A stretch of 64,000 bases of DNA, taken from positions 1-64,000 of the forward strand of contig NZ_LMFZ01000034.1 of NCBI RefSeq assembly GCF_001427305.1, read 5' to 3'. Of this stretch, positions 13,786-22,377 are shown in pieces; the stretch's first letter is position 1, and the number at the start of each line of letters is the position of its first letter. Position numbers and translations under genes: made by a program. The DNA comes from Duganella sp. Root1480D1 (GTDB taxonomy: Bacteria > Pseudomonadota > Gammaproteobacteria > Burkholderiales > Burkholderiaceae_D). The notes under the pieces were generated by a model that did no database searches, had not been told where the DNA came from, and worked only from the letters and a program-made list of their open reading frames with translations.

Positions 13786-13882
13786 ACCGTAGCGACGCCA
13801 CTCAGACAACCCACGGGTGTACGGGCGCAATGCCGGGCTCGCGGGTCAGATGATGATGGATGTGTGAGGTAGGCGCTACGGT
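13786..13882 (-). promoter_or_regulatory. Structured carA leader (long-range inverted repeat)
   Basis: A 9-base inverted repeat, ACCGTAGCG at 13786-13794 and CGCTACGGT at 13874-13882, would close about 80 bases of the carA leader into one structure. The downstream arm ends about 15 bases before the AGGAG ribosome site. This may tune translation or transcription of carAB. It is inferred from sequence only. Confidence 0.4.
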
Positions 13883-13908
13883 CGAATGGTAATTGGCTAA
13901 ACCTTTGA

Positions 13909-13937
13909 ATTATAACCTAAAGTTCCCTCGCCGGCAA
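13909..13937 (-). promoter_or_regulatory. Sigma-70 promoter of carAB
   Basis: On the minus strand TTGCCG (13937-13932) and a perfect TATAAT (13914-13909) are separated by 17 bases. The predicted start is near 13902. The -35 element lies just past the stop of the upstream gene (13953). Confidence 0.8.
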
Positions 13938-13952
13938 GCCCCTGCCGGCACA

Positions 13953-14594
13953 TCAGTGGCCTTGGCGCAGGGCTTCGGCCAGGCGCGGCACCAGCGCCGC
14001 ATGGCGTTTATGCAGGAACAGGTAGAGCGGCACTTCTTCCAGCGGCGGCAGCAATTGCAGCAAGTCCGGGTCATGTTCCTGCATCGCCCTCACCTCCTGA
14101 TTGCTGCGGCCCATTACGGCAATATCGCAGCCGCCGGCCTTCAGCATGCGCAGCAGGGAGGCGTCATTGTCCAGGCGCTGCCGCGGCAGGCCGGCAGTAC
14201 GCTCCTCCGTAAAGTTATAGCCGCGCCGCACGCACACTGTATGGCCGCGCAACGACTTCCAGCCGAGCGACACATCGATCTTCTTATAGGAATAGGCGGT
14301 CGGCGCGTACAGGTAGACCGGTTCCGGCACCGCCACCAGTTGCGCATAGGCGCTGGCAGCCAGCATGGTGCGTCCAATGGCGCCATCCAGCTTGCCTTCA
14401 TTTGCCAGCACCATGCCGCGCTCGGCCGGCATGGCGCGCATCTGCACGCGCACACCGGCGCGCCTGGCCGCTGCCTCGACGGTTCGCCATGCCTCAAGAT
14501 GGGCCGGCGTATCCGGAATCACGAAGAGCTGCAAGTCCTGGCCCCGCAGTGGCGCCGAAACCAGCGCGCACAGCAAGGTGGCCAGGACTTTCAT
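13953..14594 (-). CDS. Periplasmic solute-binding-like protein (family 3), tandem copy 2
   Basis: A 213-residue protein with a signal peptide (MKVLATLLCALVSAPLRGQ), resembling family-3 amino-acid-binding proteins in reduced form. Recognisable stretches are the VPEPVYLYAPTAYSYKK strand, SLRGHTVCVRRG (hinge) and GGCDIAVMGRSN. It is a diverged tandem duplicate of the gene just upstream (14596-15282), one base away, sharing ERxxVLANEG, LLRMLKAGGCD-like and PLY-LHK-HAALVP segments. No permease or ATPase gene is nearby, so a sensing or orphan binding role is as likely as transport. The ligand is unknown. Confidence 0.75.
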   Translation of the reverse strand: MKVLATLLCALVSAPLRGQDLQLFVIPDTPAHLEAWRTVEAAARRAGVRVQMRAMPAERGMVLANEGKLDGAIGRTMLAASAYAQLVAVPEPVYLYAPTAYSYKKIDVSLGWKSLRGHTVCVRRGYNFTEERTAGLPRQRLDNDASLLRMLKAGGCDIAVMGRSNQEVRAMQEHDPDLLQLLPPLEEVPLYLFLHKRHAALVPRLAEALRQGH

Positions 14595-14595
14595 G

Positions 14596-15282
14596 CTACT
14601 CCCCTTCGCCGAGCAGCTTATGCAGGGTGCCGTCGGCCCGCATCTGCTTCAGGGCCGCTGTTACCTTCGGCACCAGGGCCGCATGGCTCTTGTGCAGGTA
14701 AATATACAGGGGCATGACTTCCATCGGCGGCAACAGCCGCTGCAACGGCGGCTCCGCCGCCATGGCAGCACGTGCCAGGGCGTTATTGCGCTCCATGACA
14801 GCAACATCGCAGCCGCCAGCGGCCAGCATGCGCAGCATGGTCGCTTCGTCGGCCAGCACCTGGCGCGTCAAGTCCTTGGTGCGCTGGTCAGTCTGGCGCA
14901 GGCCGCGCCGGATGCATACCGTGTGCGAGCGCAGGGACTCCCAGCCGCCCGTTACGTCGAAACGTTTGTACGCAAACGCCGTTGGCGCGTATTGGTAGAT
15001 CGGTTCAGGTACCTGGACCAGGTTGGGATAGGTTTTTTCGAGGCCGGAGGAGCGGCCTACATCGCCGTCGGTGCTGCCTTCATTGGCCAGCACGGCCGAG
15101 CGTTCGGGCGACACTTCGCGCACCACCGCCGTGATGCCAGCCCGCTGGAAAGCGATTTCCGCCGCTTTCCACAGGTCGGCATGGGTGGTGCTGCGTTGCA
15201 TGACGGAGAGCTGCAGCTCTTCGGCATGCAGCGGCATCGACAGGATGATTGGGCAAAACACCAAGGCAACCGGCAGTCTCAT
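14596..15282 (-). CDS. Periplasmic solute-binding-like protein (family 3), tandem copy 1
   Basis: A 228-residue protein with a signal peptide (about residues 1-20, ending PLHA). It is the first of two tandem homologues; shared segments include SPERSAVLANEG, VQVPEPIYQYAPTAFAYK, SLRSHTVCIRRGLRQ and LPPMEVMPLYIYLHKSHAALVP. Compared with full family-3 binding proteins it is slightly short. Its stop and the next start are one base apart, so the pair is an operon. There are no transporter genes beside it. The ligand is unknown; the close pair may recognise related ligands or form a heterodimer (inference). Confidence 0.75.
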   Translation of the reverse strand: MRLPVALVFCPIILSMPLHAEELQLSVMQRSTTHADLWKAAEIAFQRAGITAVVREVSPERSAVLANEGSTDGDVGRSSGLEKTYPNLVQVPEPIYQYAPTAFAYKRFDVTGGWESLRSHTVCIRRGLRQTDQRTKDLTRQVLADEATMLRMLAAGGCDVAVMERNNALARAAMAAEPPLQRLLPPMEVMPLYIYLHKSHAALVPKVTAALKQMRADGTLHKLLGEGE

Positions 15283-15331
15283 AACTCCCCCTTGCCTGTA
15301 TTCTAGGAATATCTTGCCTCAATTGCAAGAC

Positions 15332-15736
15332 TTAAGCCAATGCAGCAATACCAGCCTTGGCGATCTGTGCATCTTCGCTGGATTTCACGCCCGACACGCC
15401 AACGGCGCCGATGGTATGGCCGTCCACCACGATATTCACGCCGCCCTCCAGCGGGGCTTCCACCATCGGCACGCCGACGAAGGAAGTACGGCCGCCATTG
15501 ATCATGTCTTCGTAAATCTTCGTTTCGCGGCGGCCCAGCGCCGACAGGCGTGCCTTGGCGGGGGCGATATGGGACGACAGCGGCGCCGCGCCATCCAGGC
15601 GCTGCAGCCACAACAGGTGGCCGCCATCATCGACAATGGCAATGGTGACCGCCCAGTTGTTCTTGATTGCTTCCGCTTCGGCGGCAGCGGCGATTTTCTT
15701 GATGTCGTCCAGGGACAGCACTGGCTTGGTGATCAT
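15332..15736 (-). CDS. GlcG/HbpS-family protein
   Basis: A 134-residue single-domain protein of the GlcG/HbpS (DUF336) family. Characteristic segments are AVTIAIVDDGGHLLWLQRLDGA, ETKIYEDMINGGRTSF, and the glycine-rich end EGGVNIVVDGHTIGAVGVSG. Some members bind haem or act with glycolate or corrinoid pathways; the role here cannot be told from the neighbours, a patatin-like lipoprotein upstream and the binding-protein pair downstream. No signal peptide is seen, so it should be cytoplasmic. Confidence 0.85.
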   Translation of the reverse strand: MITKPVLSLDDIKKIAAAAEAEAIKNNWAVTIAIVDDGGHLLWLQRLDGAAPLSSHIAPAKARLSALGRRETKIYEDMINGGRTSFVGVPMVEAPLEGGVNIVVDGHTIGAVGVSGVKSSEDAQIAKAGIAALA

Positions 15737-15765
15737 TCTCTCGTTTCCTCGTTAAGCGATTTTTA

Positions 15766-16746
15766 TTATGGGGCCGGGGTTTCGCGGCGCGCCTTCAGCT
15801 TCTGCTTCAGTTGCGCCATGACGGCCAGGGTTGCCCGCTCGCCCGCCTGCATGGCGCCCGAACGGTTGGTGAATTCGGCCGAACCCATCTTGCCCAGCGG
15901 CGGCTGGATCACGATGTCGGCATCGCGCAGTTCGAGCTGGTTGATGCGCTGGCCCATGATGGAGAAAGTCTGCATGATGACCTCCAGCGAAGAATTGGTG
16001 GCCTGCGCCTCGGCCTGGGTCGAGATGTTCACCGCGATGACGAACTCCGCCCCCATCTCTTTGGCAAAGCGTACCGGCACCGGCGCCACCAGGCCGCCGT
16101 CGACGTAGGTATGGTCGCCGATCTTCACCGGCTGGAACACGCCCGGCACGGCCGAACTGGCGCGCACCGCCATGCCGGTATTCCCGCGCTGGAACAGGAT
16201 AGGCTGGCCGGTCTTCAGGTCCGATGCCACGGCGCCGAACGGCATTTTCAGCTTCTCGATGGTGACATTGTGCACCGCCTTGTTGACGAAGGCTTGCAGG
16301 GCCTCGCCTTTCAGCACGCCGGAAGACTTGCCGAACAGCGGCAGCGCCCAGTCGGAAATCGCCGATTCATCCAGGTCGACAGCCATCTTCTGCAGTGTCT
16401 TGGCATCGTTACCGGCCGCGTACAGCGCGCCGACCACGGAACCGGCGCTGGTGCCGACCACGATGTCCGGCACGATGCCCTGCGCCTCCAGCGCCTTGAT
16501 CACGCCGATGTGGGCGAAGCCGCGCGCGGCACCGCCGCCCAGGGCAAGGCCGATCTTCACCTTGCGCTGGACCGGCGCCACCGGCGGCACCACGGCAGCC
16601 TGCGCCGGTGGCTCGACAGTAACCAGCGGCACGTCGGTCGATTTGATCGGCGGTGGCAGTTCGGTGGAGACGGTAGTAGGGGAAGTCTGGCACCCGGACA
16701 GCGCGGCGGCGGCCAGGATGGCAAAAGCGAAACGTTTCAAGTGCAT
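15766..16746 (-). CDS. Patatin-like phospholipase lipoprotein (RssA-like)
   Basis: A 326-residue protein with a lipoprotein signal: the lipobox LSGC puts the lipidated cysteine at residue 19, followed by a proline-rich linker to about residue 60. The patatin domain has the oxyanion loop GGGAARGFAHIGVIKAL (70-86), the nucleophile GTSAG (Ser100) and the catalytic aspartate in DGG (Asp216), so the Ser-Asp dyad is complete. It is expected to be a membrane-anchored lipid acyl hydrolase facing the periplasm. It lies downstream of phoR, with a palindrome and hairpin between them, so it is probably a separate unit. Confidence 0.9.
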   Translation of the reverse strand: MHLKRFAFAILAAAALSGCQTSPTTVSTELPPPIKSTDVPLVTVEPPAQAAVVPPVAPVQRKVKIGLALGGGAARGFAHIGVIKALEAQGIVPDIVVGTSAGSVVGALYAAGNDAKTLQKMAVDLDESAISDWALPLFGKSSGVLKGEALQAFVNKAVHNVTIEKLKMPFGAVASDLKTGQPILFQRGNTGMAVRASSAVPGVFQPVKIGDHTYVDGGLVAPVPVRFAKEMGAEFVIAVNISTQAEAQATNSSLEVIMQTFSIMGQRINQLELRDADIVIQPPLGKMGSAEFTNRSGAMQAGERATLAVMAQLKQKLKARRETPAP

Positions 16747-16755
16747 GTAGTGGTT

Positions 16756-16785
16756 AATCTGCTCGTTTTTTTAGGCGAGCAGATT
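16756..16785. terminator. Hairpin between phoR and the patatin gene
   Basis: A 10-bp stem AATCTGCTCG/CGAGCAGATT encloses a T-rich loop. It lies in the gap after phoR together with the palindrome at 16795-16815. There is no T run beyond the stem on the minus strand, so terminator function is tentative. Confidence 0.45.
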
Positions 16786-16794
16786 TTACCTAAT

Positions 16795-16815
16795 AAATGG
16801 GGACGTACCCCATTT
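16795..16815. repeat. Single AAATGGGG...CCCCATTT palindrome
   Basis: A 21-base palindrome identical to the one at 8329-8349 (centre ACGTA), placed seven bases past the phoR stop. It is followed on the plus strand by a T run, so it may also act as a terminator. Confidence 0.85.
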
Positions 16816-16821
16816 TTCTTC

Positions 16822-18135
16822 TTAGGCGGCCTGAGCAGGCTCGATGGTGGTCGAAGCCAGCGACTTCGGCAGGCTGACCGTAAAGGTACTGCCCTGCCCT
16901 GCCTCGGAGCTGATATTCAGCTTGCCGCTGTGGCGCAGCAGCACGTGCTTGACGATGGCCAGGCCCAGGCCGGTGCCCTGGGTTTCGCGCGAACGGCTCT
17001 TGTCGACGCGGTAGAAGCGCTCGGTCAGGCGGGAGATATGCTCGGGGCTGATGCCGATGCCGGTGTCCTGTACCTGGAATTGCACCCCGCTTGGCGTATC
17101 TTCCCAGCGCAGGCGGATCGCGCCGCCGGCAGGCGTATAACGCACCGCGTTCGAGGCCAGGTTGCCGAAGGCGCTATGCAATTCGTCCATATTGCCCATG
17201 ACGTCGCCGCCGTGCACGTCCAGCGAGATCTCGTGCTTGCCGCCGGAAAGCGCGCGCGCTTCGTGCAGCACCTGCTCCAGGAGCGCAGGGATATTCACAT
17301 GCTGCGGCCGCATCGGATGGTCGACCGACTCCAGGCGCGACAGGGTCAGCATGTCCTCGATCAAATGCTGCATGCGGTGGCTTTGCTCGGTCATCAGCTT
17401 CAGGTGGGCGGCACGGGTTTCCGCATCCAGCTCCATCGACGCGGCGATTTCCAGGAAGCCGGCGATCACCGTCAGCGGCGTGCGCAGTTCGTGCGAGGCG
17501 TTGGCGATAAAGTCGCGGCGCATCATTTCGGCGCGCTGGGTCTCGGTAATATCGTGCGTGACCAGGATCTGGCGGCGGTTTTCGAACGGAATGATGTGCG
17601 CCACCAGCTTGCGGCCGCGGAAATTCAGCGTCAGCGGCTGGTCGTAGCGGCCCAGGATCAGGTAATCCATGAAGTCCGGACTGCGTACCAGGTTGGTCAC
17701 CCGCATGCCCTTGTCCCGTGATTGCTGCAGGCCCAGGTGCTCTTCGGCCGCCGGGTTGCACCATTCGAGAAACAGCACGTCGTCCATGATCACCACGCCG
17801 TCCGGCAGCAAGTGCATGGCCTGGCGGAAGCGCGCCAGCCACTCCGTCAACTCGGCCTGGTTCTTTTCGTCGTCGCGGCGCAGCCGGTACAGGCGGGAAA
17901 AAATATTGGTCCACTCGCCCCAGCCGTCCGGCAGGCGGCCCGATTCAGGCTTGTCCAGCCATTCACTGAGCTGGTAAAGATATTTGAGCTGGATGAAGAC
18001 CGCTGCCAGTACGCCGGCAAAAGCCGTGACAATGCCGGCCGGCAGGCCGAACCACCACCACATCAAGCCTGCCCCGGCAAGCAAAAAGCCCAGCCTGATG
18101 GCGACCGGCACCCAGAACACTACTTTTGGATTCAT
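16822..18135 (-). CDS. phoR: Phosphate-regulon sensor kinase PhoR
   Basis: The membrane histidine kinase that phosphorylates PhoB when phosphate is scarce. The start at 18135 (MNPKVVFWVP, 437 aa) overlaps the phoB stop by four bases (ATGA). N-terminal transmembrane segments lie at about 5-48. A PAS domain is at about 100-195, the HisKA phospho-acceptor His215 in ANASHELRTPL, and the ATPase domain has DTGIGI and GTGLGLAIVKHVL. As in other PhoR proteins there is no large periplasmic sensor domain, consistent with signalling through PstSCAB and PhoU, whose genes are directly upstream. Confidence 0.96.
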   Translation of the reverse strand: MNPKVVFWVPVAIRLGFLLAGAGLMWWWFGLPAGIVTAFAGVLAAVFIQLKYLYQLSEWLDKPESGRLPDGWGEWTNIFSRLYRLRRDDEKNQAELTEWLARFRQAMHLLPDGVVIMDDVLFLEWCNPAAEEHLGLQQSRDKGMRVTNLVRSPDFMDYLILGRYDQPLTLNFRGRKLVAHIIPFENRRQILVTHDITETQRAEMMRRDFIANASHELRTPLTVIAGFLEIAASMELDAETRAAHLKLMTEQSHRMQHLIEDMLTLSRLESVDHPMRPQHVNIPALLEQVLHEARALSGGKHEISLDVHGGDVMGNMDELHSAFGNLASNAVRYTPAGGAIRLRWEDTPSGVQFQVQDTGIGISPEHISRLTERFYRVDKSRSRETQGTGLGLAIVKHVLLRHSGKLNISSEAGQGSTFTVSLPKSLASTTIEPAQAA

Positions 18136-18824
18136 GGCTTCTCTGTGAGCATATATCCCACGCTGCGCACCGTCTTGATCAGGTGCTCGGCATCTTTCAG
18201 CGCCTTGCGCAGGCGCAGTACATGGACATCCACCGTGCGCTCCTCGATCACCACATGGTCGCCCCATACCTTGTCCAGCAACTGGCTGCGCGAAAACACG
18301 CGCTCCGGGTGAGCCATGAAGAACTTGAGCAGCTTGTATTCGGCGTGGCCGATGTCGATCTTGTTATCGTTCATCGACACCGTGCAGCTTACCGGATCCA
18401 GCACCACCGGGCCAGCCTTGAGCTGGGTTTCGGCCAGTTCCGGGCTCTTGCGGCGCAGCAGCGCGCGGGCGCGGGCCAGCAGCTCGCGCGGCGAAAACGG
18501 CTTGGTGATGTAGTCGTCGGCGCCGCCGTTCAAGCCGGCCAGCTTGTCCTCTTCCATGCTCTTGGCTGTCAGCATGATCACCGGCACGGCGGCGAAGTGA
18601 CGGTCGCCGCGGATGCGGGCCAGCAGGCGCAGGCCGCTCTGGTCCGGCAGCATCCAGTCCAGCAGCACCAGTTGCGGGGTGCGGGTTTGCATGACTTCCC
18701 ATGCCTCCTGCGTGGATTGCGCCACCACGCAGTTCCAGCCCGCTTCGCGCAGCGAGAACCTCACCAGCTCAACGATCGCCGGTTCATCTTCAACAATCAG
18801 TACAGTCGTTTTGTCGGATGCCAT
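18132..18824 (-). CDS. phoB: Phosphate-regulon response regulator PhoB
   Basis: An OmpR-type response regulator (230 aa). The phospho-acceptor is Asp56 in LVLLDWMLPD, with acidic residues VEDE at 11-14 and the switch lysine in MLTAKSMEEDK. The C-terminal winged helix carries the recognition part SQLLDKVWGDHVVIEERTVDVH. It abuts phoU without a gap and overlaps phoR by four bases. Candidate PhoB boxes are present in front of both pstS and ppk1 in this window. Confidence 0.97.
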   Translation of the reverse strand: MASDKTTVLIVEDEPAIVELVRFSLREAGWNCVVAQSTQEAWEVMQTRTPQLVLLDWMLPDQSGLRLLARIRGDRHFAAVPVIMLTAKSMEEDKLAGLNGGADDYITKPFSPRELLARARALLRRKSPELAETQLKAGPVVLDPVSCTVSMNDNKIDIGHAEYKLLKFFMAHPERVFSRSQLLDKVWGDHVVIEERTVDVHVLRLRKALKDAEHLIKTVRSVGYMLTEKP

Positions 18825-19523
18825 TTATTTGTTTGCTTCTTGGGTCGCTCCGTGGGAATGGCGGATATCCCTGCCTTCCACCACGTAGATCACGTATTCG
18901 GCGATATTCTTGGCGTGGTCGCCGATGCGCTCAATGGCCTTGGCCACCCACATCGTGTCCAGCGCCGCCGAGATTGTACGCGGATCTTCCATCATGAAGG
19001 TAATCAGGTTGCGCATAATCGAGCGGTACTCATGGTCGATCACTGCATCTTGCGCGATCAGCTCGAGCGCCGCCTTTTCGTCGCCGCGCGCGAAGGCGTC
19101 CAGCGCGTCGTGCAGCAGGTCGCTGGTGGCGGTGGCAATGGTGCGCACCATTTCATAGTGGTTCAGGGTGACGGCGCCGCGTCCGTGCAGGGCCTTGGTA
19201 ATGCGCGCGATCTTGGCAGCTTCGTCGCCGATGCGTTCCAGGTCGGTGATCACCTTCAGGGTCGCCATCACGGTACGCAAGTCGTTGGCGGTCGGCTGGC
19301 GCTTGACGATCAAGTGGCTGCACTGGTCATCCAGCTGCACTTCCAGCTGGTTGACGTTCGCGTCTTCGGCAATCACGCGCTCGGCGCGTTCCAGGTTGCC
19401 GATGCGGAAGCAAGTCATCGCATCCAGGAACATGGTCTCGACCATGCCGCCCATCAGCAGCACTTTGGAGCGGATGCCTTCGAGTTCGGTGTCGTAAGCT
19501 TTGGAGGAATGTTCGCCCATCAT
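18825..19523 (-). CDS. phoU: Phosphate transport regulator PhoU
   Basis: A cytoplasmic helical protein (232 aa) that links the PstSCAB transporter to PhoR and damps phosphate uptake. Two PhoU repeats each carry metal-binding helices, seen as DLERIGDEAAKIARI in the first half and ERIGDHAKNIAEYVIY in the second. It starts 24 bases after pstB, with GAGAGAAG upstream, and ends directly against phoB. The Met-Met start leaves one residue of uncertainty. Confidence 0.96.
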   Translation of the reverse strand: MMGEHSSKAYDTELEGIRSKVLLMGGMVETMFLDAMTCFRIGNLERAERVIAEDANVNQLEVQLDDQCSHLIVKRQPTANDLRTVMATLKVITDLERIGDEAAKIARITKALHGRGAVTLNHYEMVRTIATATSDLLHDALDAFARGDEKAALELIAQDAVIDHEYRSIMRNLITFMMEDPRTISAALDTMWVAKAIERIGDHAKNIAEYVIYVVEGRDIRHSHGATQEANK

Positions 19524-19547
19524 AATGTCTTCTCTCTCTTTTTCTGA

Positions 19548-20312
19548 TTAGCCAAAGCGGCCGGTGATGTAGTCCTGGGTCTCTTTGCGCACAGGATTCA
19601 TGAAAATCTGGTCGGTCTCGCCGAATTCCACCAGTTCGCCCAGATACATATAGGCGGTGTAATCGGAACAGCGCGCCGCCTGCTGCATATTGTGGGTCAC
19701 GATGGCGATCGTGTAGTCTTCTTTCAGCTCGGAGATCAGCTCTTCGATCTTGGAGGTGGAAATCGGGTCCAGTGCGGAAGTCGGCTCGTCCAGCAGCAGG
19801 ACGTCCGGCTTCACCGCCACGCCGCGTGCGATGCACAGGCGCTGCTGCTGGCCGCCGGACAGCGACAGGCCGCTCTTGGTCAGCTTGTCCTTCACCTCGC
19901 CCCACAGCGCGGCTTTTTTCAGCGCCCATTCGACGCGCTCGTCCATCTCGCCTTTCGACAGGTCTTCGTACAGGCGCACGCCGAAGGCGATATTGTCATA
20001 GATCGACATCGGGAACGGGGTCGGCTTCTGGAACACCATGCCCACTTTGGCGCGCAGCATGTTCACGTCCAGCCCCGCTTCCAGGATGTTGTGGCCGCGG
20101 TAGCGGATGGCGCCTTCGGCGCGCTGGCCCGGGTACAGGTCGTACATGCGGTTCAGGGTGCGCAGCAGGGTCGATTTGCCGCAGCCGGACGGGCCGATGA
20201 AGGCGGTCACCTTCTTCTCGTGGATGTCCAGGTTCACATTGTGCAGGCTGCGCGTCTTGCCGTAGTAGAAGTTCAGGCCGGAGATTTCAATGATTTTGCT
20301 AGCTTGGGTCAT
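19548..20312 (-). CDS. pstB: Phosphate ABC transporter ATPase PstB
   Basis: The ATPase of the high-affinity phosphate importer (254 aa, usual). Walker [10 protein letters not shown], signature [13 protein letters not shown] and Walker [13 protein letters not shown] are complete, with the switch histidine in [12 protein letters not shown]. It follows pstA by 12 bases and precedes phoU. Confidence 0.97.
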   Translation of the reverse strand: MTQASKIIEISGLNFYYGKTRSLHNVNLDIHEKKVTAFIGPSGCGKSTLLRTLNRMYDLYPGQRAEGAIRYRGHNILEAGLDVNMLRAKVGMVFQKPTPFPMSIYDNIAFGVRLYEDLSKGEMDERVEWALKKAALWGEVKDKLTKSGLSLSGGQQQRLCIARGVAVKPDVLLLDEPTSALDPISTSKIEELISELKEDYTIAIVTHNMQQAARCSDYTAYMYLGELVEFGETDQIFMNPVRKETQDYITGRFG

Positions 20313-20324
20313 GATCTGTACTCG

Positions 20325-21182
20325 TTATTTTGGTGCTTTTTGCGCAAACACGGTGCGCGACAGGATGTTCAGTGCCAGGACGCTGAAGGTCACGATCAAG
20401 GCGCCGCCCCAGGCCAGGTCACGCCAGTTGTCGAAGGCGCTCATCGCATAATTGTTCATAATCACCGGCAGATTCGCGATCGCCTGGTTCATGTCGGAAC
20501 TAAAGAACTGACTGTTGAAGGCAGTGAAGAGCAGCGGTGCAGTTTCGCCTGCGATGCGCGCAACCGCCAAAAGCACACCAGTCATCACACCAGCCTTCAC
20601 TGCACGCAGTCGCACCAGCATCGCTACTTTCCAGCGCGGCGCGCCCAGGGCATATGCAGCCTCCAGCAAGGAGTTGGGCACCAGCTTGAGCATATTGTCG
20701 GTGGTTCGCACCACTACCGGGATCGCGATCAGCGCCAATGCGAGCGAACCGGCATAGCCGGAAAAGTGCTTCACCTTATCTACGTAGATCGCCCAGATAA
20801 ACATACCAATCACGATCGATGGCGCCGACAACATTACGTCAGTCACAAAGCGAGTCACCTGCGCCATTTTGCTTTCTTCGCCATATTCGGCCAGGTAGGT
20901 GCCAGCCAGAATGCCAATCGGGGTAGCGACCAACGTCGATACACCGACCATCATCAGACTGCCGACGATCGCATTGCGCAGACCGCCGCCGACCGCATCT
21001 GGGATTGGAGTGTCTGCCACGAATATGTCCAGGTTAATCGCCGAAAAACCTTTGGACAGGAGCGTAGCCAGGATCCACAGTAAGGCGATCAGACCGACCG
21101 ACATTGCACTGACTGACAACAGCATGCCGACACGATGCCAGAACAGGCGTTTGCGGTACACGGGATTCTTTGCTGCGTTCAT
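20325..21182 (-). CDS. pstA: Phosphate ABC transporter permease PstA
   Basis: One of the two membrane subunits of the phosphate importer (285 aa) with about six transmembrane helices. The coupling-helix region LEAAYALGAPRWKVAMLV (EAA-like loop) contacts PstB. The first base of its stop-start junction overlaps pstC (shared position 21182), so the permeases are translationally coupled. Confidence 0.96.
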   Translation of the reverse strand: MNAAKNPVYRKRLFWHRVGMLLSVSAMSVGLIALLWILATLLSKGFSAINLDIFVADTPIPDAVGGGLRNAIVGSLMMVGVSTLVATPIGILAGTYLAEYGEESKMAQVTRFVTDVMLSAPSIVIGMFIWAIYVDKVKHFSGYAGSLALALIAIPVVVRTTDNMLKLVPNSLLEAAYALGAPRWKVAMLVRLRAVKAGVMTGVLLAVARIAGETAPLLFTAFNSQFFSSDMNQAIANLPVIMNNYAMSAFDNWRDLAWGGALIVTFSVLALNILSRTVFAQKAPK

Positions 21183-22201
21183 TATTTCACGCCCTCCTTG
21201 CGGGACATACTCAACAACATCAACTTGGCGGCGGACAGCACAATAAATGTAATGACGAACAGGATGAAGGCCAGCGCATACAGGGAAGAAATGTGCAGCC
21301 TGCTTGTGGCTTCAGCAAATTCATTGGCCAGCGTCGAGGTGATGCTGGCACCGGCCGCAAACAGTGACGGCTTCAGGGAGTTAGCGTTACCGATGACGAA
21401 CGTCACCGCCATGGTTTCCCCGAGGGCACGTCCGAGGCCAAGCATGACACCACCCACCACGCCGGTTTTGGAGTAAGGCAGGACCACCTTACGCACAACT
21501 TCCCAGCGCGTGCAGCCTAACCCATATGCGGATTCCTTGAGCACAGCCGGGACGATTTCGAACACGTCACGCATTACCGAAGAGATGAAAGGAATGATCA
21601 TGACGGCCAAAATAATCGACGCGGTAAGGATGCCAATGCCCATGGTTGGACCTTTGAACAGTACGCCAATCCAGGGCAGCGACCCGAGAGTCGCTTTCAA
21701 AAACGGCTGGACATAATCGCCAAACAGTGGCGCAAACACAAACAGGCCCCACATGCCATAAATAATGGACGGGATGCCGGCCAGAAGCTCAATCGCCGTC
21801 CCCAGAGGGCGGCGCAGCCAAACCGGACACACTTCAGTAAGAAACAGAGCAATGCCGAAGCTGACTGGAAACGCAATCAACAGAGCCAATGCTGACGTGA
21901 CCAAGGTGCCGTAAATGGCGATAGCAGCGCCGAAGTTGTCGTTGACCGGATCCCATTCGACGGTGGTAAAGAATGCTGGCCCAAAGTGTTCGAAGGCTGG
22001 CCAGGCACCAATCGCAAGGTAAACGATGATGCCCGCCAGGACCAGCAGCACGGTCAGAGCGAACAGCATTGTGATTTTGTGGAAGAACCAGTCCTGAATG
22101 CGCTGCTTGCGCACGGCGGACTGCATGGCAGCTACGGAGGCACTCATGGTGGCGGGTTCCGATAACTGGAGGGGAGATGGTGAGGTGATTTCTGCACTCA
22201 T
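21182..22201 (-). CDS. pstC: Phosphate ABC transporter permease PstC
   Basis: The partner permease of PstA (339 aa) with a cytoplasmic N-terminal extension of about 45 residues, then about six transmembrane helices. The EAA-like loop is [21 protein letters not shown]. It is separated from pstS by 176 bases that contain a composite palindromic repeat (22269-22370). That arrangement could let pstS be expressed more strongly than the rest of the operon. Confidence 0.96.
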   Translation of the reverse strand: MSAEITSPSPLQLSEPATMSASVAAMQSAVRKQRIQDWFFHKITMLFALTVLLVLAGIIVYLAIGAWPAFEHFGPAFFTTVEWDPVNDNFGAAIAIYGTLVTSALALLIAFPVSFGIALFLTEVCPVWLRRPLGTAIELLAGIPSIIYGMWGLFVFAPLFGDYVQPFLKATLGSLPWIGVLFKGPTMGIGILTASIILAVMIIPFISSVMRDVFEIVPAVLKESAYGLGCTRWEVVRKVVLPYSKTGVVGGVMLGLGRALGETMAVTFVIGNANSLKPSLFAAGASITSTLANEFAEATSRLHISSLYALAFILFVITFIVLSAAKLMLLSMSRKEGVK

Positions 22202-22268
22202 GATTTATATTTTGGTTAGCTAACCGGGGTGGCCTTTCTTCAAGCCACCCCGCTTAACCTCCTCTTTC

Positions 22269-22370
22269 AAACCGGTACTTCAGTGTCTGACCCACAGGGT
22301 CAGACACTTGACCTGCGGCTGCTGCGGGCTAGTGTCAGACCCTGCGGGTCTGACACTGGTTTACCGGTTT
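22269..22370. repeat. Composite GTCAGAC-core palindromic repeat (REPIN-like), copy 2
   Basis: The ends AAACCGGTA (22269) and TACCGGTTT (22362-22370) are perfect inverses. Inside are two 12-bp hairpins, AGTGTCTGACCC/GGGTCAGACACT and AGTGTCAGACCC/GGGTCTGACACT, each with a 3-base loop. It fills the pstS-pstC gap and may act as an attenuator or an RNA stabiliser for the pstS message. Confidence 0.85.
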
Positions 22371-22377
22371 CAGAAGA

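Noticed and set aside
15811-17721. A 636-codon open frame opposite the patatin gene and phoR
   Set aside because: It spans two well-supported minus-strand genes and their terminator region and reads as low-complexity His/Arg/Gln-rich sequence.
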